Assembly (NCBI RefSeq): GCF_003952005.1
Contig: NZ_QXGJ01000003.1
Span: forward strand, 243,425-307,424
Length of the DNA stretch: 64,000 nucleotides
Direction: 5' to 3'
DNA from: Bifidobacterium callimiconis
GTDB lineage: Bacteria > Actinomycetota > Actinomycetes > Actinomycetales > Bifidobacteriaceae
In this document: one piece after another, positions 17,997 through 26,844 of the stretch
Layout: every line of letters begins with the position of its first letter
Position numbering within the stretch: the stretch's first letter is position 1
Position numbers and translations under genes: made by a program
Notes under the pieces: model-generated
Databases searched by the model: none
What the model saw: only the letters and a program-made list of their open reading frames with translations
Told to the model about the DNA's origin: nothing

Positions 17997-19262
17997 ATGG
18001 GTCAGAAAGTCCTCGTCATCGGCTCCGGCGCCCGCGAACACACCATCTCCCACACCCTCCTCAAGGGCGACACCGTCAGCGAAGTGCACTGCGCCCCCGG
18101 CAACCCCGGCATGGAATCCGACGGCATCAAGCTCGTCCAGATCGACGAATCCAACCACGCCGAACTCATCGAATACGCCAAGCAGAACGGCATCGACTGG
18201 GCGTTCGTCGGCCCCGAGGTCCCGCTGATCGAAGGCCTCGTCGACGACTTCGAAGCCGCCGGCATCAAGGCGTTCGGCCCCAACAAGGTCGCCGCCCAGA
18301 TCGAAGGCTCCAAGACCTTCGCCAAGGAGCTCATGGAACGCCACAACGTTCCCACCGCCGCCTACGCCACCTTCGACAACCTCGCCGACGCCCGCGCCTA
18401 CGTCGAAGCCAAGGGCGCCCCCATCGTCGTCAAGGCCGACGGACTCGCCGCCGGCAAGGGCGTCACCGTCGCCATGACCGAAGACGACGCCTACAAGGCC
18501 CTCGAAGACATCTTCGTCGACCACCGCTTCGGCGCCGCCGGCGCATCCGTCGTCATCGAGGAGTTCCTCGAAGGCCAGGAGTTCTCCCTCATGAGCTTCG
18601 TGCGCGGCAAGGAATTCTGGGCCATGCCCATCTCCCAGGATCACAAGCGCGCCTACGACAACGACGAAGGCCCCAACACTGGCGGCATGGGCGCCTACAG
18701 CCCCGTCCCCCAGATCGCCCAGAGCGTCATCGACCAGGCCATCGAAACCATCGTCAAGCCCGTCACCGCCGCCATGGTCGACGAAGGCACCCCCTTCAAC
18801 GGCATCCTTTACGCCGGCCTCATCGCCACCGCCGACGGCCCCAAGGTCATCGAATTCAACGCCCGCTTCGGCGACCCCGAAACCGAAGTCGTCCTCCCCA
18901 AGCTCACCTCCGACCTCGGCGCCGGCATCTGGGCCCTCCTCAACGACGAAACTCCGGTCTTCACCTGGGACGACCAGCGCGCCACCCTCGGCGTCGTCCT
19001 CGCCTCCGACGGCTACCCCGTCAACGTCATCAAGGGCGCCCACGTCCCCTCCATCCCCGTCGACTCCGACTCCCACGTCTACTACGCCGGCGTCCAGCGT
19101 GACGGCGACCACCTCGTCGCCAACTCCGGCCGCGTCCTCCTCGTCGAAACCACCGCCGACACCCTCCAGGCCGCACAGGACAAGGTGTACGCGATCATCG
19201 ACTCGCTCGAAACGCCGGGGCTGTTTTATCGCCACGACATCGGTGCCAAAGCCCTGAAGTGA
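17997..19262 (+). CDS. purD: Phosphoribosylamine-glycine ligase (GAR synthetase)
   Basis: ATP-grasp enzyme joining glycine to phosphoribosylamine, the step after PurF. 421 residues. It begins with the PurD signature VLVIGSGAREHTISH; the ATP-grasp region includes PIVVKADGLAAGKGV and the C-terminal metal-binding EFNARFGDPETEVVLP. The ATG at 17997 is chosen because MGQKVLVIG is the family start and AAGGAA lies upstream; a longer reading from 17961 adds an unrelated leader. The stop TGA (19260-19262) sits inside the first arm of the structured tandem repeat that follows. Confidence 0.97.
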   Translation: MGQKVLVIGSGAREHTISHTLLKGDTVSEVHCAPGNPGMESDGIKLVQIDESNHAELIEYAKQNGIDWAFVGPEVPLIEGLVDDFEAAGIKAFGPNKVAAQIEGSKTFAKELMERHNVPTAAYATFDNLADARAYVEAKGAPIVVKADGLAAGKGVTVAMTEDDAYKALEDIFVDHRFGAAGASVVIEEFLEGQEFSLMSFVRGKEFWAMPISQDHKRAYDNDEGPNTGGMGAYSPVPQIAQSVIDQAIETIVKPVTAAMVDEGTPFNGILYAGLIATADGPKVIEFNARFGDPETEVVLPKLTSDLGAGIWALLNDETPVFTWDDQRATLGVVLASDGYPVNVIKGAHVPSIPVDSDSHVYYAGVQRDGDHLVANSGRVLLVETTADTLQAAQDKVYAIIDSLETPGLFYRHDIGAKALK

Positions 19263-19576
19263 GATAACGGAGCGTCTTCTGCGTTGCAGCGGATTCGACG
19301 TACCGTTGTACGCCTTCATCCGCTGCGCCTTGAATCCGCACGCGTTATCTCACTTCAGGAAGGACAGTGACGTAATGGAGTGTCCGCTGCGTTACGGAGG
19401 GCTCGACGTACCGTCGTACGCCTTCGCCCTCCGCGCCTTGCGGACACACGCGTTATCTCACTTCAGGAAGGAAAATGACGTAATGCGTGCGTCGTCGGTA
19501 TTACAGCAGGCTTGACGTACCGTTGTACGACTTCATCCGCTGCGTCTTGAAGCCGCACGCGTTATCTCACTTCAGG
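19253..19576 (+). repeat. Three-unit structured tandem repeat downstream of purD
   Basis: Three units of about 108 bp each end with CGTTATCTCACTTCAGG (19343-19359, 19451-19467, 19560-19576). All contain GACGTACCG(T/C)(T/C)GTACG in a loop. Unit 1 is bounded by its own inverted copy CCTGAAGTGAGATAACG (19253-19269), which overlaps the purD stop. In unit 1 the inner stem is GCAGCGGAT/ATCCGCTGC; in unit 2 the same place has GGAGGGC/GCCCTCC plus an outer GTGTCCGC/GCGGACAC. The pairing is kept while the sequence changes, which suggests the structure matters. No coding content is evident. Confidence 0.8.
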
Positions 19577-19586
19577 CACGGTCCGC

Positions 19587-19612
19587 TGGCTCCTCTCTCT
19601 GAGGGGAGCCAG
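19587..19612. repeat. Short REP-like hairpin, family 1
   Basis: CTGGCTCCTC...GAGGGGAGCCAG, a 26-base hairpin between the tandem repeat and the LysR gene, is a shortened copy of the family at 15001. Confidence 0.55.
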
Positions 19613-19634
19613 TGTAATTAGGGAAAGAGGGAAT

Positions 19635-20498
19635 ATGGAGCTGCGGGTGTTGCGGTATTTTCTGGCGGTAGCCGAAGAAGGCAACATCACCTGGGCGGCG
19701 CAGCTACTGCGTGTCTCCCAGCCCACCCTTTCCCGTCAACTCAAGCAGCTCGAGGAGGAGCTCGGCGTCACGCTCTTCCATCGCGGACCGCACACCATCA
19801 CCCTCACCGACGAGGGGCGTCTGCTGCGCGAACGGGCGCAGACCATCATCTCGCTGGCCGACAAAACCGAAATCGAACTCAAACAATCCGAGAACGAGCT
19901 CAGCGGCGAAATCGTGATCGGATGTGGCGAGGTCCGCGCCATGACCTTCCTCTCGCAGCGCATGGCCGCCTTCCGCAACCTCCATCCGAACGTCCGATTC
20001 CAGGTGACCAGCACCACATCCGACGTCATCCAGGACCGGATCGAACAGGGACTCATGGACTTCGGCCTGCTCACCGAACCCATCGACGTCAGCCAATACG
20101 AATACTTCCGCCCCGATATCCCCGATCATTGGGGCATACTCGTACCGGAGCATCATCCATTGGCCGCACGCGAGGCGATCACACCCGACGACCTTGCCGG
20201 CGCGCCGCTGATCCTGCCCGCTCGTGAATCCGTGCGCAAGGTGCTCGCCAACTGGTTCGGTACCGAACGAGCCGAACGACTCGTCATCGCCGGCTACTGC
20301 AATCTGCCCAGCAACGGCGCGAACATGACCGCCAACGGCATGGGCCTCTTCATGTGCTACGACCTTGGCAACACCTACCCCGGCGTGCGCGTGATCCCGC
20401 TGAGTCCGGCGCTGACGTGCGGTACCGTGTTCGTGTGGAAGAAGCAGGGGGTGCGCTCCCCCGCGGCGGCGGAGTTCGAGCGGTTCGTGAATTCGTAG
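19635..20498 (+). CDS. LysR-family transcriptional regulator
   Basis: 287 residues. The N-terminal winged helix (MELRVLRYFLAVAEEGNITWAA, then VSQPTLSRQLKQLEEELG) is canonical for LysR regulators, followed by a periplasmic-binding-like effector domain. ATG at 19635 with GAGGG upstream. The next genes in the same direction are an acetyltransferase and a flavodoxin-fold reductase, which it might control, but they are separated by 274 bases with a REP-like element. No divergent partner exists, which is unusual for LysR. The effector is unknown. Confidence 0.9.
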   Translation: MELRVLRYFLAVAEEGNITWAAQLLRVSQPTLSRQLKQLEEELGVTLFHRGPHTITLTDEGRLLRERAQTIISLADKTEIELKQSENELSGEIVIGCGEVRAMTFLSQRMAAFRNLHPNVRFQVTSTTSDVIQDRIEQGLMDFGLLTEPIDVSQYEYFRPDIPDHWGILVPEHHPLAAREAITPDDLAGAPLILPARESVRKVLANWFGTERAERLVIAGYCNLPSNGANMTANGMGLFMCYDLGNTYPGVRVIPLSPALTCGTVFVWKKQGVRSPAAAEFERFVNS

Positions 20499-20570
20499 AC
20501 GATGGCGGGGCGGATGGCGGCGTGGTGTAGATGAGCTGGGAGCGGAGACAGGGGCTTATTCGGATGGCGG

Positions 20571-20624
20571 CCCTCCCTCAGTCACGCGGTCGCGTGACAG
20601 CTCCCTCCCTCGGAGGGAGCACAC
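20571..20624. repeat. REP-like palindrome, family 1
   Basis: CCCTCCCTCAGTCACGCG, GTCGCGTGACAGCTCC and CTCCCTCGGAGGGAG make two stems: GTCACGCG/CGCGTGAC and CTCCCTC/GAGGGAG. A copy at 53954 has GTCGCGCG/CGCGCGAC, so this stem is kept with a base-pair change. Confidence 0.7.
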
Positions 20625-20772
20625 TCTGATAGGGGCATCATGCTTTATGGGCATGAGTCGGCATGAATGATACCTATTGGATATTCCTTGTCGTGGGCGG
20701 TTCAATGAAGGCAGACCCGGCTAACCCCGGCGCCGCAATTGCGCGGAGAACCGTCTTCGAAAAGGAATGATC

Positions 20773-21402
20773 ATGCCGAACAGTCCCGCCAACCCCGACA
20801 GTCCCGCCAACCCCAACATCCCCGACATTCTCGAACGGGATCGCAGCGGCATGCCCGTGTCGCCGTCGGACCCCGAATACGCCGCGATCAGCGAGATCAT
20901 CCACGAATCCATGCGGCTGTGCGCCGAACTCAACACCGGCTACCACACGCCGGAGGAGACGCACGACATGTTCGAACGGATCGTCGGCCATCCGGTCGAC
21001 CCGTCGTTCCGCATGAACCCGCCGTTCCACACGGACTTCGGCCACAACATCACCGTCGGCCGCAACGTGTTCGTCAACTGGGGATGCGTGATGATGGACC
21101 GCGGCGGCATCACCATCGGCGACGGCACATTCATCGGACCGAACGTGCAGCTCATCACCACCAACCACGACCGCAACCCGTACAACCGCCCCACCACCAT
21201 CTCCCGGTCCATCACGATCGGCGAGCGCGTGTGGATCGGCGCAGGCGCGATCGTGCTGCAGGGCGTGACAGTGGGTGACAACGCGATCGTCGGAGCCGGC
21301 GCGATCGTCACGCATGACGTGCCCGAGAACGCGATCGTGGCCGGCAATCCGGCGCAGGTCATCGGCAGTGTGGCGGATTCGATTCCGACGCATTCGGCGT
21401 AA
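20773..21402 (+). CDS. Hexapeptide-repeat acetyltransferase (maltose/galactoside O-acetyltransferase type)
   Basis: A left-handed beta-helix acetyltransferase of the LacA/Maa/NodL group, 209 residues. The N-terminal helical cap (ERDRSGMPVSPSDPEYAAI) and the hexapeptide coils (ITVGRNVFVNWGCVMMDRGGITIGDG) can be seen. The catalytic His is in TTNHDRNPYNR and the acetyl-CoA-binding end is VGAGAIVTHDVPENAIVAGNPA. Such enzymes acetylate non-metabolisable sugars for detoxification. The ATG at 20773 is preferred because AAAGGA (20761-20766) abuts the alternative ATG at 20767. The 25 residues before the cap contain a repeated Pro-Asn-Ser-Pro-Ala stretch. Confidence 0.88.
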   Translation: MPNSPANPDSPANPNIPDILERDRSGMPVSPSDPEYAAISEIIHESMRLCAELNTGYHTPEETHDMFERIVGHPVDPSFRMNPPFHTDFGHNITVGRNVFVNWGCVMMDRGGITIGDGTFIGPNVQLITTNHDRNPYNRPTTISRSITIGERVWIGAGAIVLQGVTVGDNAIVGAGAIVTHDVPENAIVAGNPAQVIGSVADSIPTHSA

Positions 21403-21460
21403 CGGCGACGAACGGCGGTATGGTGGATGGGTACGTAGAACGATCCGCGAAGGAGCAGAT

Positions 21461-22069
21461 ATGGCCGAAACCGCAGCAAACGCAGCAACCACGACGAACG
21501 GGAACCCGTCCCTCACCGCGCCTGTGAAGACGCTGGTGCTGGTGTTTCACCCGGATCTTGAGGGCGCGTCGCGCGTCAACAAGGCGCTGGCCGCGGCCGC
21601 GCGCACGGTGGGCAATGTGACCGTGGTGGACGAGTATGCGACGTATCCGGCGGCCGGCCCGCATCCGGGCGCCACGGCGATCGACGTTGCCGCCGAGCAG
21701 GCCGCACTGCTCAAGGCGGACCGCATCGTCTGGCAGTTCCCCATGTACTGGTACTCCTCCCCCGCGCTGCTCAAGCAGTGGGAGGATGACGTGCTCGCCT
21801 TCGGCTGGGCGTATGGCCCCGGCGGAGACAAGCTCGTGGGCAAGGAGTTCCGATGCGCGGTGAGCTGCGGCAGCACGGCCGACGAGTACACGCCCGAGGG
21901 CAAGTTCCGCGCCACCATCGACGAGGTGCTCAATCCCATGCGCATCACCGCGGAATACGTGGAGGGCAGCTGGGGCGAGCCGTTCGCCGTGTACGGCTGC
22001 ACGCCCGAGCAGACCGACGCGCAGATCGACGAAGCCGCCGCACGCTACGCGCAGTGGCTCGCCAAGTAG
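21461..22069 (+). CDS. Flavodoxin-fold NAD(P)H oxidoreductase (MdaB/KefF-like)
   Basis: A 202-residue FMN-dependent quinone/NAD(P)H reductase-like protein. After a ~22-residue Ala/Thr/Asn leader comes the fold start KTLVLVFHPDLEGASRVNKAL, then IVWQFPMYWYSSPALLKQWEDDVL and the AVSCGSTADEY loop. It is a clear paralogue of the protein at 39878-40399 (VLVFHPDL, QFP-YW-SSPALLK-WED-VL). The ATG at 21461 has AAGGAG 7 bases upstream; the long frame from 21275 overlaps the acetyltransferase. It ends 15 bases from the convergent epimerase-like gene. Likely role: reduction of quinones or electrophiles. Confidence 0.87.
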   Translation: MAETAANAATTTNGNPSLTAPVKTLVLVFHPDLEGASRVNKALAAAARTVGNVTVVDEYATYPAAGPHPGATAIDVAAEQAALLKADRIVWQFPMYWYSSPALLKQWEDDVLAFGWAYGPGGDKLVGKEFRCAVSCGSTADEYTPEGKFRATIDEVLNPMRITAEYVEGSWGEPFAVYGCTPEQTDAQIDEAAARYAQWLAK

Positions 22070-22084
22070 AAGAACGTCGAAGCG

Positions 22085-23206
22085 CTACGCGAGCAGGGCG
22101 TCGCGGCGGGCGATGATCGCGTCGATAGCCTCGCTGCCCTCGATTACGGTGAAGGTGACGGTCTTACGCTCGCTGGTCTGCGGGGCGATCATGTGCAGGT
22201 CGCCGCGCTTCTCATGCCAGCCGCGGCCGTGCACGCTGGAGTTCGACGGCTCGAGGCCGACCACGTAGTCGCCGGAGCCCATCGACTTCCATTCCATGAA
22301 GTACGGGAAGTCCTTGGCGGCGAAGTCGATGACGACGCCGAGACCGAGGGCGCGGTTCACCACGGCGGCGAAGCTGCGGCCGTTGGCGTCGGCGGCCAGA
22401 TCGTGCAGGTACACGCTTTCCGGCTTGTTGGCCTCGGGCGCGCCGATCTCGCTCCACGGCGTGGTGTCGGCGGCGGTGGTTTCGTCGCGCGGTGTGGCCT
22501 TACGGCTCGGGATGATCACCTGGGCGCCGTCGTTCAGCAGCGGCCAGCCGAAGTTGCAGTGGTACATCCACATCAGCGGCTCGTTGCGGAAGGACTCGTT
22601 GGTCACCTCGTCCTCGACCGTGATGGACGGCGTGCCGTAGACGCTGGTGATCCGACGGCGAAGCACCATGTTCTCGCCGAACAGTTCGGCCTCGCGCATC
22701 TCGCCGCTCAGCTCCAGCACGTAGTCGCCATTCTCGTTCCAGTGGGCGTCGGAGCAGACGTGCTCGGCGGGCGTGGTGCGGATGCGGCCGTGCATCGGAT
22801 AGCTGCCGGCCGGGTAGTCGCTTCCCTCGGGCGTGACGTACGGCGCGCAGATGTTCTCGAACCCGCAGGTGAAGAACAGGCCGCCCATGATTGAGCGCTG
22901 CGCCTCCAGACCGTTGGTGTCGAACTGGTTGCGCCCGTTGAGCCCGGGCTTGGACAGGAACGTGAGGTTCTCGCCACGGTACTCGATCTGCGCCACATCC
23001 AGCGCACGGTCAGCCATGGACATAAAGCGCAGCGGCCCGTTCTTCACCTCGATGGCGCGCAGGCCGTGGGCACGGCCCTCCTGGTATTCGATCGGACGCA
23101 CGTAAGCGGCCTGCTGGATGCTGCCCATATGTGCGAGCATGTCGGTGCGGGTGGGCTTGCCGGCGCCGCCTGCGATGCTGCCGTTCGCACTGCTGTTTGC
23201 TGACAT
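22085..23206 (-). CDS. Aldose 1-epimerase-like protein (DUF4432 family)
   Basis: A 373-residue galactose-mutarotase-like beta-sandwich protein. Family stretches are SMADRALDVAQIEYRGENL, GGLFFTCGFENICAPYV, YPMHGRIRTTPAEHV, LMWMYHCNFGWPLL and the C-terminal GLEPSNSSVHGRGWHEKRGD. These match the DUF4432/aldose-epimerase-like group, whose members often sit with sugar-catabolic genes. The start at 23206 gives a 7-base spacing from AAAGG; the alternative at 23212 is too close. A LacI-type palindrome lies 85 bp upstream. It may act on a sugar or sugar acid, but the substrate is not known. Confidence 0.82.
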   Translation of the reverse strand: MSANSSANGSIAGGAGKPTRTDMLAHMGSIQQAAYVRPIEYQEGRAHGLRAIEVKNGPLRFMSMADRALDVAQIEYRGENLTFLSKPGLNGRNQFDTNGLEAQRSIMGGLFFTCGFENICAPYVTPEGSDYPAGSYPMHGRIRTTPAEHVCSDAHWNENGDYVLELSGEMREAELFGENMVLRRRITSVYGTPSITVEDEVTNESFRNEPLMWMYHCNFGWPLLNDGAQVIIPSRKATPRDETTAADTTPWSEIGAPEANKPESVYLHDLAADANGRSFAAVVNRALGLGVVIDFAAKDFPYFMEWKSMGSGDYVVGLEPSNSSVHGRGWHEKRGDLHMIAPQTSERKTVTFTVIEGSEAIDAIIARRDALLA

Positions 23207-23290
23207 GATCATGCCTTTCTTTCAGTGATCCTCATTGGGTGGTCGCGGATCCGCATGGCTTCCATGCTCATGGGCCGGACTCCCGAGTTA

Positions 23291-23304
23291 TGAAATCGGT
23301 TTCA
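23291..23304. promoter_or_regulatory. LacI-family-type operator
   Basis: TGAAATCGGTTTCA is a 14-bp palindrome with central CG and one mismatched pair, the typical form of LacI/GalR-family half-sites. It lies 85 bp upstream of the epimerase-like gene. No LacI gene is in this window, so the regulator would be elsewhere. Confidence 0.55.
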
Positions 23305-23354
23305 TTATCCATCGTCGATTGGACAGTCGTATCCCGAGACCCGTCCAGGGCCTA

Positions 23355-23588
23355 TCCTGCGTTCGCTAGGTACTTCCGCTTGCCGGCAATGGTCTACCCC
23401 TCGCTCCCTAGGTGCTTCCCAAAATAGACGCCAGCACGATTAGGCAGTTTTCATCATAAAAGTGCCGAAAACCGTCACGCATCAACAGCGATTCTCCGAT
23501 CCCATAATGTCATCTACTGACGCAAGTGCCTAGGGAAGCGAAGATAGATGTCTGCCGCGAGCGCGAAGCACCTAGGGAAAGGGGAATA
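23355..23588. repeat. Composite palindromic element E4
   Basis: The core CTAGGTGCTTCC occurs twice on the left arm (about 23366 as CTAGGTACTTCC, and 23408). Its complement occurs twice on the right arm (GTGCCTAGGGAAGCG at 23526-23540 and GAAGCACCTAGGGAAA near 23565). The right linker GATAGATGTCTGCCGCGAG belongs to the conserved linker type. It lies between the divergent epimerase-like and MFS genes. Apart from this element and the LacI-type site, the 626-base gap shows no gene. Confidence 0.8.
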
Positions 23589-23832
23589 GCCGCCCTCGCA
23601 AGCGCTTGTCCGCGGCATCGATAGACTGATACGCGGATTTTATACGGGGAATCCTCGCGGGGGCTACGTCTTCCATCCGTGTCTGACCATCAGTGTCAGG
23701 ATTTCTTCGCCGCGCCATCCGCATTCGCCCGGCATCGCACCGGCACGCGGAGACGGACGAATCACGGTGGCATCGCATGACGACCGAAATCGGCTGGATT
23801 CCGATCATGAGATATCTGCGAGGTGCCCTACC

Positions 23833-25263
23833 ATGCCAGCCATGCCCGAAACCAAGCGATCGGAAAAGCCCGAAAAAACCGGAAAGCATCCGATCCTGCC
23901 GATCATCATCATGATGGTCGGCTCGTTCACCGCCATCCTCAACCAGACGCTGATGACGTCGGCCCTGCCGCATCTGATGCGCGAGTTCGGCATCACCAGC
24001 AACACCGCCCAGTGGCTGAGCACCGGATTCATGCTCACCAACGGCATCATGATCCCGATCACCGCGTTCCTGATCCAGAAGTTCACCACGCGGCAACTGT
24101 TCTTCTACGCGGTGGGCATGTTCCTGTTCGGCACGGTCGTGTGCACGGCGGCCCCCGGATTCTGGGTGCTGCTCGCCGGCCGCGTGCTGCAGGCGTGCGG
24201 CGCCGGCATCCTCATGCCGCTGCTGCAGACCGTGCTGTTCCTCACGTTCCCGCCGGAGAAGCGCGGCACGGCGATGGGCTGGTTCGGCCTGGTGATCGCG
24301 TTCGCCCCGGCGCTCGGCCCCACGCTGTCCGGCCTGATCATCGACTTCCTGCCGTGGCGGTTCCTGTTCGTACCGTTGATCGTGATCGCCGTGGCCGTGC
24401 TCGCCGCCGCCATCCCCACGGTGAGGAACGTGACCAGACAGACCAATCCAAGCATCGACATCCCGTCGATCATCCTGTCCACACTGGGCTTCGGCGGTCT
24501 GCTGCTCGGCTTCAGCCTCGCCGGTCAGGAGGGCTGGACGGCACGCGAGACGCTGGGCTCGCTCATCATGGGCGCCGTGGCATTGTGCGTGTTCATCGGC
24601 CGGCAGCTGCGTCTCAAGCAGCCGATGCTCAACTTCCGTGTGTTCTCCCGCCCGATGTTCAGCCTGTCGATGATCGTGGTGGTACTGGTGTTCGTCACGT
24701 TCATCACGACGATGAACATCCTGCCCATGTACATCCAGAATTCGCTCGGCATGACCGCGCTGCAGTCCGGCCTGCTGCTCATGGGCGGCGGCGTGGCCGA
24801 AGGTGTATTCAACCCGATCGCCGGCAAGCTGTTCGACCGCTTCGGCATCCACAGGCTCGCGCCGCCCGCGATCGCGCTGGTCGCCGCCTCGGCGTTCGCG
24901 CTGTCGCGCATGGGAGCGGACACGCCGGCATGGTATCCGGCCGTGTTCTTCACGCTGATGATGGCCGGCGTGGCGTTCTGTCTGATGCCGCTGACCACCA
25001 CCGCACTCAACCAGCTGACCGGTCCGCTCATTCCCCACGGCACGGCCATGAACAACACACTGCGCCAGACGATGGCCGCCATCGGCATCGCCCTGTACTT
25101 CACGATCATGACCATGAACACGCTGCCTGCCGCGCAGGCGGGATCCGCACAGGCCGGTCTCGCGCACGGCGTGGATATGGTGTTCGTGGTGTCCACCGGC
25201 GTAGCGTTGGCCGCGTTCGTGCTGTCGTTCTTCGTTAGGGAACGTCCGAAGACGAACGCCTGA
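23833..25263 (+). CDS. MFS drug-efflux transporter, DHA2 (EmrB/QacA) type
   Basis: A 476-residue multi-spanning proton-driven exporter with about 14 hydrophobic segments. The DHA2 signature is present: the first helix with LNQTLMTSALPHLMREFGI, QWLSTGFMLTNGIMIPITAFL (motif D1 region), GRVLQACGAGILMPL and AFAPALGPTLSGLI (antiporter motif C). The start is taken as ATG 23833, just before a short charged cytoplasmic N-terminus; the ribosome site is weak (GCGAGGTG), and ATG 23842 is possible. It is followed after 63 bases by a second DHA2 transporter in the same direction. Substrate unknown; multidrug or bile-salt export is typical. Confidence 0.9.
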   Translation: MPAMPETKRSEKPEKTGKHPILPIIIMMVGSFTAILNQTLMTSALPHLMREFGITSNTAQWLSTGFMLTNGIMIPITAFLIQKFTTRQLFFYAVGMFLFGTVVCTAAPGFWVLLAGRVLQACGAGILMPLLQTVLFLTFPPEKRGTAMGWFGLVIAFAPALGPTLSGLIIDFLPWRFLFVPLIVIAVAVLAAAIPTVRNVTRQTNPSIDIPSIILSTLGFGGLLLGFSLAGQEGWTARETLGSLIMGAVALCVFIGRQLRLKQPMLNFRVFSRPMFSLSMIVVVLVFVTFITTMNILPMYIQNSLGMTALQSGLLLMGGGVAEGVFNPIAGKLFDRFGIHRLAPPAIALVAASAFALSRMGADTPAWYPAVFFTLMMAGVAFCLMPLTTTALNQLTGPLIPHGTAMNNTLRQTMAAIGIALYFTIMTMNTLPAAQAGSAQAGLAHGVDMVFVVSTGVALAAFVLSFFVRERPKTNA

Positions 25264-25326
25264 CCGGCATCGGCACGACGCCGGCGGCAAACGAAAGACC
25301 ATAAGGAACGAGGAGGGACCGGAATC

Positions 25327-26748
25327 ATGACGACCGACGCAAGCGGCGCAAACGACACGAGCGCAGCGCAACAGGAGCCCGACATCACCGACCGTCAGCG
25401 CACGCTGATCTTCTCGGTACTGCTCGCCGCGTGCATCGCCGGCGCGTTCGCGCAGACGTCGCTCACCACCGCGTTGCCCGCCATCATGACCGGGCTCGAC
25501 ATCTCCGCCGTGCTGGGCAACTGGCTGACCAGCGGATTCTCGCTCGCCATGGGCGTGATCATCCCCGCCACCGCGTTCCTGATGAAGCGCTTCCCCACCA
25601 AGCCGCTGTTCCTCGTCGGTCTCGCCATGTTTGCCGCGGGTCTGCTGACCGCGGCCGTCTCCACCAACTTCGCCATGCTCATGATCGCCCGCGTGATCCA
25701 AGCGCTTGGCTCGGGCATCTCGCTGTCCATGACGCAGGTCATCATCCTCGCCCTGTACGCGCGCGCCGGTGTGGGCGCGGCCATGGGCACCTACGGGCTG
25801 GCCGTGAGCGCCGCACCCGTGATCGCGCCCACCATCTCCGGCATCATGGTCGACCATTGGGGCTGGCAGTCGATCTTCTGGGCGTCCGGCGGCATCTCCG
25901 TGATCGTGCTCCTGTTTGCCCTGCCGGTCATGCGCAACGTGCTGGAGACCACCGCCGACGCGCGACTCGACATCCTGTCGTTCATCCTGTGCGCGTTCGG
26001 ATTCGTGGGACTCCAGCTCGGCTCCAGCAACCTTGGCGTCAAGCCGTTCCTCGGCCTCAACGTGGCGGGCGCGCTCGCACTGGGCGTGGCGTGCCTTGCC
26101 GTATTCGCCGTACGCCAGTTCCACATCGAGAGGCCGTTCCTCGAACTGCGCATCTTCGCCACGCGCGACTTCACCGTGGCGGTGCTGCTCAGCATGTTCC
26201 TCTACGCGGTGCTGATCGCCGGCTCCACGATCCTGCCGATCTACATGCAGCGCATGGCCGGGGCGTCGGTCACCGTCTCCGCGCTCGCCATGCTGCCCGG
26301 CTCGCTGGTCATGGCGCTGACGAGCCCGATCACGGGTCGGGTGTTCGACCGGTTCGGCATCCGCCCGCTGGCCATCGGCGGCATGACGCTGCTGGCCGTG
26401 ACCATGCTGCCGTTCGGGTTCCTCACCGAGTCCACGCCGGTGTGGTGGATCGCCGTGGTGTTCGCGGTGCGTTCGCTCGGCGTCTCCATGGTGATGATGC
26501 CGGCCGCCACATGGGGTCTGGCCTCGGTGGAGCGCCGGTATGCCAGTGACGCCAGCGCCCTGCTCACCTCACTGCGCACCATCGCCGGCGCGCTCGGTTC
26601 GGCCGTCTTCGTGGCGGTCATGGTGGCGTGCGGCGACGATCCACATGGCGCGAGCATCGCTTTCCTCGCCATGGTGGGTCTCACCGTGGTCGGTCTGGCC
26701 ATGGCCGTCATCTTCTGCCGCAGGCACACGGCCGGTAGTGAAAAATAA
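25327..26748 (+). CDS. MFS drug-efflux transporter, DHA2 type (second of pair)
   Basis: 473 residues, about 14 membrane segments, homologous in layout to the gene before it (AQTSLTTALPAIMTGLDISAVLGNWLTSGFSLAMGVIIPATAFL; ARVIQALGSGISLSM; SAAPVIAPTISGIMVDHWGW). GAGGAGGGA precedes the ATG at 25327. Two adjacent DHA2 proteins of similar length could be a duplicated pair, or could pair as a heteromer, though MFS proteins normally work as monomers. The promoter is likely shared upstream of the first gene. Substrate unknown. An E5 palindrome separates it from the convergent dedA-like gene. Confidence 0.9.
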   Translation: MTTDASGANDTSAAQQEPDITDRQRTLIFSVLLAACIAGAFAQTSLTTALPAIMTGLDISAVLGNWLTSGFSLAMGVIIPATAFLMKRFPTKPLFLVGLAMFAAGLLTAAVSTNFAMLMIARVIQALGSGISLSMTQVIILALYARAGVGAAMGTYGLAVSAAPVIAPTISGIMVDHWGWQSIFWASGGISVIVLLFALPVMRNVLETTADARLDILSFILCAFGFVGLQLGSSNLGVKPFLGLNVAGALALGVACLAVFAVRQFHIERPFLELRIFATRDFTVAVLLSMFLYAVLIAGSTILPIYMQRMAGASVTVSALAMLPGSLVMALTSPITGRVFDRFGIRPLAIGGMTLLAVTMLPFGFLTESTPVWWIAVVFAVRSLGVSMVMMPAATWGLASVERRYASDASALLTSLRTIAGALGSAVFVAVMVACGDDPHGASIAFLAMVGLTVVGLAMAVIFCRRHTAGSEK

Positions 26749-26844
26749 AGCTGAGAAGAGACCAAGAAGCTCAGGAGAGCGACCCGGCACGGGAAAATGC
26801 AGGGCTATCTACGAGTCGTGTAGTTGATCGGAGGATGGTTCGGG

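Noticed and set aside
17865..19319. A 484-residue minus-strand frame opposite purD
   Set aside because: Antisense shadow of purD with Gly/Asp/Val repeats produced by third-position GC bias.
19253..19576. Tandem repeat after purD as small peptide genes (GACGTAATG with GGAAGGA upstream)
   Set aside because: The possible ATGs are followed by frames that differ between units and are interrupted; the conserved part is the stem-loop structure, not a peptide.
23572..26124. An 850-residue minus-strand frame across both MFS genes
   Set aside because: Crosses two well-supported plus-strand transporters and their gap; His/Arg/Gln-rich composition typical of an antisense shadow.
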